From Hemibagrus wyckioides (lineage: Eukaryota > Chordata > Actinopteri > Siluriformes > Bagridae), in contig NC_080727.1 in the NCBI RefSeq assembly GCF_019097595.1, forward strand, positions 5,226,001 to 5,290,000: a stretch of DNA of 64,000 bases, in the 5' to 3' direction. Numbering within the stretch: position 1 is the stretch's first letter; each line of letters starts with the position of its first letter. The translations under genes were made by a program, and so were the position numbers. Shown in pieces: positions 56,696 through 64,000 of this stretch. The notes under the pieces were generated by a model. The model was not told the DNA's origin. It saw nothing but the letters and a program-made list of their open reading frames with translations, and ran no database searches.

Positions 56696-57449
56696 TAATC
56701 AGGACATGTTTAAAACGGAGACAAAACACAAACACAAAAGATTTATTAATTTAACCAGCATAGAAATAGCAGCTTCCTATACAGTGATAGTGAGCAAGCA
56801 GGAAGTTACGTTAAACATTCAGTAATCGGGAGGAAGTGCACCTCTGCTGGCAGGGAGAAGGGATATCTGGTGTTTGTTTGTAGCCCTGTAGCCCTGTAGA
56901 AATGTGATGTGTTAGATAGCTGAATAAGTGAAAAAAAAACAAACATCCAGTTTGATATTTTAAGGTAGATATTTAGAATTATAACGTAACCGATTCATTT
57001 ACTCAGCAGCAGTTCAGTGTTCCTGGTGCTTGCCTGAAGCGTTTCCGTGATTTTTGCACAAAACCTGGCGACTTTGTTTAGATTTTCTGACCAACACGTT
57101 TTTTTTTCAGCTCTACCCACCCTTCCTTAATCATTTTTATTTATTAAATCTGTGCTTAAGTTAATAATGTACAGTGTGAAATCAAATAAACAACAAAAAC
57201 CAAATGAACCAAAAGTATCAGTGTCGCTCTGATTTCGTATTTATAAGAGATACAGAGACCAAGAGGCAGAAGGAGTGCATTCATTTCACTGCAGTCATTT
57301 ATTTCGAATGATAGGTGCCAGAGGCAGGAACGCCCCCTCTTCCACATGCCTGGCATGTGTGCTGCCGCCTTAAATGTCAGCGCACAGAAACGGGCACTCA
57401 CGGGTCATTAGAGAGGGCTGGCAGAGCCCTGATTTCACTCTGGCCCCGC

Positions 57450-57451
<2 letters not shown>

Positions 57452-57490
<39 letters not shown>
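57452..57490. repeat. (GA)n microsatellite
   Basis: About nineteen GA units. Confidence 0.96.
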
Positions 57491-57493
<3 letters not shown>

Positions 57494-57866
57494 GCACTGG
57501 TTAGGGTAGGGAGCACCAGTGAGGCTCAAACACTGAACTCATCCATTCAGAATGGAGCAAAATTCCCCGGCAAACACACACTCCCAAGCAGTTGAATGCT
57601 CAAAGGCCAGTGACACGCTACACTTACAACACAGGTCTTGCATCATCTGTGAAGTGAACACACTTACTTTGGCCTAAAGAAAACATGCTGTTCACGCAGG
57701 CGGAAACACAAAGGAGGGTGTGTGACTCAAATCTCACGTCCGGTTTTGTGGATGCACAGTGTTTACTGTAGTGTGTGTGTCTGTGTGTGTGCTGTAGAGA
57801 TGAAGATGTTACAGTAACTGAAGTATAAAAGAGAAGGGAGAGTGCATTGGCTGCTCACAGACCTTC

Positions 57867-57928
<62 letters not shown>
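57867..57928. repeat. (GA)n microsatellite
   Basis: About thirty GA units with one AAAG interruption. Confidence 0.96.
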
Positions 57929-57932
<4 letters not shown>

Positions 57933-58554
57933 ACGAGTTGTGTGTTGACGGCCAATTTGTCACTTCAAACGTGGAGGGCTGACCCGGGGGTGGAGACACG
58001 GCAATCTCGGTGAGACAGCACCTGAGCCTAAGCAGCGGTGACACTTCAAAGAAAAACGCACTCATCTCTAACTCATTTAATGCTCACAAGCCTCGGTGTG
58101 TGTGCTGGTACGTCCACCAGGTACTAAAAAAAATAAAAAATAAAAAATGAAAAAAAGAGACAGTCATTAAAATATGTATGTGCATATTATATAAGTAATT
58201 TATTATTAATCAAAAAAATTTAAATCAAACCGTTTTGCAAAACCTTACAGATTAATGAAAAAAAAAAAAGGGCTCTGAATATCAATAATATCCTTCCTCT
58301 GCCTTTTAGTTCTTCATGAATTCAGCTTCCAGTAAACACAGGAATGAATTTCTTTGGGCTATTAAATTTGATTTGCACATATAAAAGTAGCAATGCGTGT
58401 TTATACCATTATTTAATTCTTTACTATGAGAGAGAACAGAAACGCTGAAAAGGACGTTTACTGTAGATTGTGTAATAAATAAAGGTTATGGATGTGGATA
58501 TCTGTTTCTGAAGGGGTTTATGTTTCGTTGATTGTCAGTAAACTTTCATTCATG

Positions 58555-59110
58555 TAACACTGAATACAGAATATATTGGATGTGAAGAATAAAACACAAG
58601 ACATGTAATCAACAACATGAACATCCCAACTATTTTCCCTGGCTTCAAATGCTTTATTTATGAAAGAACGTCCATTTATAGTTAATGCTGTGGAACATCC
58701 GTTAAACAAGTAGTGGCTATAATCAGACGCTTGCTCACTAAAACTAGCCTTTTCTCTCACGTTAATAACGTTATTAAAGTTAATAATAAGAAAACATTGC
58801 AGGAAGCTTAAAGTACCAGCGAAGAGGTTGTTGCTATAGAAACGATAGCATGATGTACAGCTGACGTTATAACGACATCAGAGCTGCAGCTAAACAAAAT
58901 GAATTAGATTTTGTTGCATTTTTACAGTATAGAACGACGGGAATTCATATTGTAGACAACTGTGTTCTCTGTGGAGTAATTTTAGATGAAGTGTGTAGAA
59001 CACTGAGCATGCGCATGTGCAAGAAAGAAATCCGTTCATCTGAAGTCGTGTCTCATTCCCACAATCATATTAATATTGCTTTTAAACTATAAAAGAAAGT
59101 GACATTTAAA
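58555..59110 (+). repeat. Dispersed repeat, copy 2 of a direct pair
   Basis: Matches 56085-56695 in order and orientation. It lacks the AGAGCGCCATGTTGTTG segment and has an extra TTAATAACGTTATTAA palindrome at about 58762. The spacing of about 2.45 kb could reflect a local duplication or two insertions of one family. Confidence 0.85.
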
Positions 59111-60116
59111 TTAGAATGTGGAACATGTACATGGAAGTGTGTGTATTAGTGTGTATATACTGTATGTGTGTGTGCAGGTGTGTGTGAGGCCAGCATTTTG
59201 CTTTGAACAAGCAGCTAAGCTCCCTGAGGGTCTCCTGCACCTCATTCTGCAGCTCTAATCATGCCACTCACTACTCACTCTCCAAACCTGATTTTACCTC
59301 GGAGTGTGTGGGTGCACAAGCGTGTTTTCTGCACTAATGTCAGCTGATTGATGGGGTTTGTTTGGTTTTAATTACACTGTAGGTGACTGGCCATGTCTGC
59401 ACACTCCAATAGAGCGGAAAGCTCCACTTGGTTAGAGCAGAAATTGGATTTCCGAAAAAACGAAACAACAGTGGATGCGAGGTTTTTGGGACAGTGCACA
59501 CACACACACACACACACGGACCACCGGCACTCCAATTCAATGCTTTCCAGTTCAGTAAGAAGCTAGGAATAAAAGAATAAAAGTGTGATTCAGAAAAAAA
59601 AAACATTATTAAAAATATACCAGTAAAAAACTTGTATAAGACCCAAAAAAACAAGGAACAAACCTTCAATAAACTTAAACAGAACCATTAAAAAGTGAAA
59701 AAATTTAATCCGGAACATCCGACGTAACATCCTGCTTCAACCTTTTTTTTTTTTTTTTTAAATTTAATATATTTTAATTTAATTTAATAATCAATTAGTT
59801 CCCCCTAATGCTCACATTCTAACGGTGAAAACAGTTGCTACCTTATCAGCCTCTCGTTCTTTCCTCTATTTCTTTCTCTCTAGGAAGTTTTTCTTATTAC
59901 GACCCATCCATAAGTCTTTCCTGTGGAGAAAAACCTTACCTCCGATTTTAACAAGGTGCTAACGCTGTGATTCCTTCCAAAAAATGCTAAACAAATTTCT
60001 ATCTACTGAATAGATCAACAATTACTTAGAAATCTGATCTCTAAATCGTTGTGTAAGTTTTTACTACAGAAAATAATAACATATTAGAATGAATGCATTG
60101 ATATAACACTTGATTT
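59111..60116. other. Unique sequence with small repeats
   Basis: (AC)n at 59497-59518 and a poly-T at 59742-59759. GGAAGTTTTTCTTATTACGA and TTACTACAGAAAATAATAAC (60062) are weak matches to dispersed families seen elsewhere. No gene. Confidence 0.4.
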
Positions 60117-60159
60117 GGTTACAAAATTAGACCCATTCCCTATTTCTTTTTCCAAATTT

Positions 60160-60570
60160 ACACTACATGGACAAGCATTTTGTAGACACCTGACCATCAC
60201 AGCGATACGTTCTTGTTGAACATCCCATTCCAGATGACTTCACCCCATTAATCATGTAATGGCCAATCTTCCACTCTTTTGGGAAGGCTTTCCATTAGAT
60301 TTTGGAACATGGCTGTGGGGATTTGTGTTTATTTAGCCACAAAAGCATTAGTGAGATCTGACACTGGTGTTGGGTGAGTGGGCCTGCAGTGCATTCAGTG
60401 TTCCAGTCCATCCCAAAAGGTGTTCAATGGGGTTGAGTCAGGGCTCTGTGCAGGTCACTCGAGTTCATACATAGCTAGATTGGCAAATCATGTCTTCATG
60501 TTTTAGGACCCTTACTTTGTTACCCAGTGAAGGAAACATGTAATGCTTCAGCAAGAAACATTCAAGCTAG
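60160..60570 (+). mobile_element. Long-TIR fish DNA element, 3'-truncated copy
   Basis: TACACTACATGGACAAGCAT, GACACCTGACCATCACAGCG, AACATCCCATTCCAGATGAC, TTTGGGAAGGCTTTCCATTA, CATCCCAAAAGGTGTTCAAT, TGGCAAATCATGTCTTCATG and GAAGGAAACATGTAATGCTT follow the family order. It has no transposase. TA at the outer edge fits Tc1/mariner-type insertion. Confidence 0.85.
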
Positions 60571-60604
60571 AATAAAAGGAAATGTAAGGGATGGATAACT
60601 TAAA

Positions 60605-61061
60605 CAAGCATTGATTTCTGGCCCAAGATTTGTGGACAACTGACCAACTCACACAAATGTGGTCCTTCCCCCGAAATGTTGCAGTAAAGTTTGAACTGTC
60701 TTTGTATGCTGTGGTATTACACCAAACCAAACAAGTTCAGGAAGATGTGATTTGCCAAGCTTGCTATATAAAAACTCAAGTGTCCTGCACAGACTCTGAC
60801 TCAACCCCAATGAACACCTTTGGGATGAACTGGAACACTGAATGCACCCAAGACCAACTCACCCAACATCAGTGTCTGATCTCACTAATGCTTTTATGGT
60901 TGAATAAACATAAATCCCCACAGCCATGCTCCGAAATCTAGTCTTTCCAAAAGAGAGAAAGATTGGCGAATATAAGATTAATGGGGTGAAGCAATCTGGA
61001 ATGGGATGTTCAACAAGAACATATCAATCAGGTGTCCACACATGTTCGTCCATGTAGTATA
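60605..61061 (-). mobile_element. Long-TIR fish DNA element, near-complete copy
   Basis: On minus it runs from TATACTACATGGACGAACAT at 61061 through the same 5' words as its plus-strand partner, then ACCACAGCATACAAAGACAG, GGGGGAAGGACCACATTTGT and GTGAGTTGGTCAGTTGTCCA, the 3' end. It is non-autonomous. Open frames in this stretch are incidental. Confidence 0.85.
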
Positions 61062-61105
61062 AATTTGGAAACAGAAATGGGGAAAGGAGTCTGATTTTGT
61101 AACCA

Positions 61106-61797
61106 ATGACCAGTCAGTAAAATCTTAAGTGTTTTTGACTACAGCTATGGGGTTGATGAAAAGAACACTTACAAACAAAAGAGAAGCAAGATCACGTCTA
61201 TATTTCCAAATGGATTGGAAAGACGGTCAAAGAAGACTCAAAATTCTGTCTTTGGGGCTGTAGTGAAATATTGGATCATTTTGTGAGTGGAAAAAACAAG
61301 AAAGAAGCCAGTCACAAGTCTTTTCTGTGTCTCTGAGATTGCTTAAACTCTAATATGAACCCAAGATGTTAGCATTTCTATGTTTTAAACACTTCCTGTT
61401 CTTAAAATCGTTATTATTCTTTTTTCACGCGCTTCCTGTTCACAAAAACCTGTGAAAAAAGGAGGGCAAAATTGTGGTGCTTTAACAGCCAGTGAGCTTA
61501 AAAGAGTTGCAATGCTGCTCAGAGCTGGATGCTGTGCAACAGTGGCGCTTGCTGTGTTTAGCTGGGTTCTGCTCAGTCGTGGTTATCTCTCTCTCCATGC
61601 CAGAGCTGGGATTTGCCGTGAGATGCACTGTGCCAGTATGGCACCGCCGGGCACTGAGGGAGCTGATGTGCTTCACCGAGACTGAACTGTTTTTTTTTTT
61701 TGGCTGTGATTGTGCTGATGAGCTGGTAAATAGCAGCGATCTGCCAGCGCCTACATCACCTCGCAAGTCTACCCGCCGTCGCCTTTACCTTATCTCT

Positions 61798-61799
<2 letters not shown>
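61106..61799. other. Unique sequence, no gene seen
   Basis: 61450-61790 is balanced, with three overlapping frames (77 and 116 plus, 94 minus) that cannot all be real and match nothing I know. Confidence 0.35.

Positions 61800-61836
<37 letters not shown>
61800..61836. repeat. (TC)n microsatellite
   Basis: About eighteen CT units. Confidence 0.96.
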
Positions 61837-61840
<4 letters not shown>

Positions 61841-64000
61841 AAAATACGAGCCAGATGCTGTTTCCATCAGTGCTGCCACTCGTTCTTTGTGTTTCTCTCT
61901 CATCAAACTTTCTTTCTTTCTTTTTTTTGGCATTCACCACCGTCACCATTTTCTGTGCCTGCATCACCATATCTGGGCTGTAATGTATCTCAGCTCCATC
62001 TTTGTTTGCTCTCTCCATCTCTTTCTCTATCTTTCTGGATCTACATTTCCTTGGGTCAGTGACAGAGAGTGCAAATGGGTTCTGAATCGGTGCTCTTCTG
62101 ACTTGTCACGCTTTAGAGGGAGAGGGACTGCCATCGCTAGTGACATGGCTCAGCGGTCACCGTGCCTGGTGCGCTTCATTATGTCCTAGCTCATGGATCC
62201 AGCCTCCCTCTCTCTTTTCTCTCTTTTTCTCTCTCCATCCAACATCATCTCCATCCCCCCACCGGCTGCGCTGAGACAGCCCCTGCCGCTGATGCACTTA
62301 CTCCATCCAAGGCTTTTTAGGTCCAAGGGGCCACTTTTTTTTTTCCTATCGAGGCTGCATTTCATTGTCAGTCTGGCTTGCTTGAGCCCATGGCTTGTTA
62401 AGGGAAGCGAACTAGTCTGCGGAATTTCAATTTTTAAAAAGTAGATATGCAGATGGGAATGATCACAGCTCTGCGAGGCACAGATAGTCCATGTCCTGTA
62501 GTGAAAGACAGAAGTGCACCTGTCCATTACTGATGATATCTATCAGGGAAGATAGAGGGGGTTGGGTACAGACAAGCCGAGGTGACCAAGAAAAATAAAA
62601 GAGGCTCTTGAGTAGAGCATCCTGAGTAGGGATGTCACAGCATATGAGTACGTTTTATTATTTGTAATAAAAAAAATAAAATGGTCTGAAAGGAAGCGGA
62701 TGTGATGTGCCTTATTGTATTTTTATTCTTTTGAAAGTTTGCCAGAAAGGTTTACAGAACAGAATTCTCCATCGAGACTGAGATCCTGTGGGATGCAACA
62801 ACACATTTCTGTGAGCAGGATGTTTATACTTCCATGCGAGTGTGAACGAACAATTAGCGATGAAGCTCACGGGACAAAGAAAGATCACGTTCATTAACCA
62901 GGACATTCTACAGTCCTTTCTATCTGGCTGGTGAGGACTGATTTTAGTTTGCAGTTTTAATTGTTTTGTGAAATATAAGCAGTTAAATGTATTAAAACAA
63001 TATCATAATCAGGTACAATTTTTTTTTAATTTTTTATCATAATCGCCCACCCATTTTTTTAACCATAATAAACTTTGACTTTGTCCTAATTACACAGCGC
63101 TAACAATGATCAATCTTTATTAGACGTCCTGCGTACTTAAGTTCTTCATGCACTGATTAATTTTTGTCTTACAGATAAAGTGTGTGTTGGATGCTCAACA
63201 CATAGGAGCGCTTGCCACCGTCCCGCCCGTGTCTTTAGGGTACTGTGGTGAATAAACATCCCACCCTCACTGTGACGTTTGATTTATCTTCATTTGTCCG
63301 CCTGACAGCTGCTCATTGTTTCCGGTGACTTTGTCACACATGTCATGCATGTCACAGAATACACACACACAATCCACACACACACACACACTAAATCACG
63401 TCAGACCTTGACTCATCATGTCCGACGTATTATTGTTTCATTGCCAAGATGATGATCATCACAAGCACCGATCATCACATTTAATTGTGGAGATTGCATG
63501 GATTGCTTTGTGTACGCTTTTAGACGCAAGAAAAGAGAAAGAGAAAGAATCACATCTTGAATAAAAGGGCTTGCAGAAAGAGCGAGCGAATCAATAGCAG
63601 CACCCTGATAGATGCAGGCTGGAGGGTAATTATTGGCCATTGTGTGTCTTCGGCATGGGATAGCAGAAAATGTGACAGATAATTAGGAGGTGGTGATTTC
63701 AGAGGTGGGAAAAAAAAAAGTGTAGTCCTGCTACAGGCTACACAGTCGATGGACAGAATAAATAAGTCAATAAAATAAACAAAGCCACCGTGCTTGGAGT
63801 ACTTATGCAGCGCTATAATGCAGCAAACTACCCAGACAGCGTGAGCCTCTCCGATTTATGCCTCCTTTTCCTCTAGAGAAATAAAGCATTCAAAAATAAA
63901 TCCATTTTCAAACATCAGTCTATATAATATGGTGCTGCTTAATGCGGTGCGATTTTTGGCCATCAGCCAAATGAGGGATTAAAAGTAAGCACTGGTGTGT
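61837..64000. other. Unique sequence to window end
   Basis: No transposon or gene recognised. 61850-62450 is pyrimidine-rich then balanced, and may include conserved non-coding DNA near 62100-62330. (AC)n lies at about 63361-63391. Open frames are up to 113 codons and overlap on both strands. Confidence 0.35.

Larger units (their letters stand above)
56696..58554. other. Unique sequence with GA microsatellites
   Basis: Holds (GA)n tracts at 57452-57490 and 57867-57928, a short GT tract at 57772-57790 and A-rich sequence near 58125-58160. No gene. Confidence 0.4.
60117..61105. repeat. Inverted duplication with two opposed DNA-element copies and their flank
   Basis: The left arm from GGTTACAAAATTAGACCCAT (about 60117) and the right arm ending AGTCTGATTTTGTAACC (about 61105) are inverted copies. 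Both contain about 45 bp of flank (CAAATTTA/TAAATTTG side), then the element TIR CACTACATGG (60161) or CATGTAGTA (to 61059), then its 5' body. Arms agree over roughly 350-400 bp with scattered differences. The right, minus-oriented copy seems to run through to its 3' end near 60610 (GGTCAGTTGTCCACAAATCT on minus), while the left, plus-oriented copy stops near 60570. Confidence 0.85.

Noticed and set aside
61452..61842. Frames of 77, 116 (plus) and 94 (minus) codons
   Set aside because: Mutually overlapping, the longest ends in the TC microsatellite, and no homologue is recognised.

Overview
This window looks like nuclear DNA from a teleost fish. Supporting signs are AT-rich composition, very many long microsatellites (AC, AG, AT, AAT, AAAT, GATA, TTTC) and several repeat families typical of fish: tRNA-derived SINEs, Tc1/mariner elements, short-TIR MITEs and a Rex1/L2-like LINE 3' end. 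The combination fits an otophysan (catfish, characin or cyprinid lineage), but that placement is inference. I found no complete host gene, no convincing protein-coding exon and no rRNA or tRNA gene. The region reads as a gene desert or as introns of a very large gene.

Layout. 1-2.1 kb: a ~35-bp minisatellite in opposite orientations on either side of a decayed Tc1 fragment. 3.1-4.1 kb: three tandem copies of a ~350-380 bp unit. 6.2 and 9.7-10.2 kb: internally deleted Tc1 derivatives. 7.2-7.9 kb: an interspersed minisatellite. 11.4-12.0 kb: a three-part higher-order AT-rich repeat. 14.3-15.6 kb: a ~145-bp tandem array split by a complete 482-bp MITE. 16.1-16.6 kb: an LTR-like repeat. 18.1-18.7 kb: a ~98-bp tandem array. 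19.8-22.0 kb: SINEs and a LINE reverse-transcriptase scrap. 25.3 kb: a perfect 37-bp-arm hairpin. 28-32.4 kb: repeat tails, a SINE, an LTR-like repeat and a MITE end. 33-37.3 kb: long trinucleotide and tetranucleotide tracts. 37.3-41.3 kb: LTR-like, SINE and MITE fragments. 45.2-46.4 kb: the most complete transposon, a Tc1/mariner copy with a broken DDE transposase gene whose D-to-E spacing is 36 residues. 47.6-49.0 kb: a SINE and a third deletion derivative. 51.2-52.0 kb: a LINE 3' end. 56-59 kb: two copies of a ~550-bp dispersed repeat. 60.1-61.1 kb: an inverted duplication that includes flanking host DNA.

Between the repeats are blocks of non-repetitive, compositionally balanced sequence, for example near 10.7, 17.4, 19.2, 30.5, 34.5, 43.3, 44.7, 52.8 and 55.4 kb. 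Some hold clusters of homeodomain-like (TAAT/ATTA) or octamer words. They are the best places to look for conserved regulatory elements, but this cannot be shown from one sequence. The broken transposase is the only open frame tied with confidence to a known protein family. Three non-autonomous copies share its internal deletion, so transposase from a full-length relative probably mobilised them in the past. No undescribed molecular system could be demonstrated. The most unusual structures are the perfect hairpin, the minisatellite arms around a Tc1 core, and the inverted duplication at 60-61 kb.
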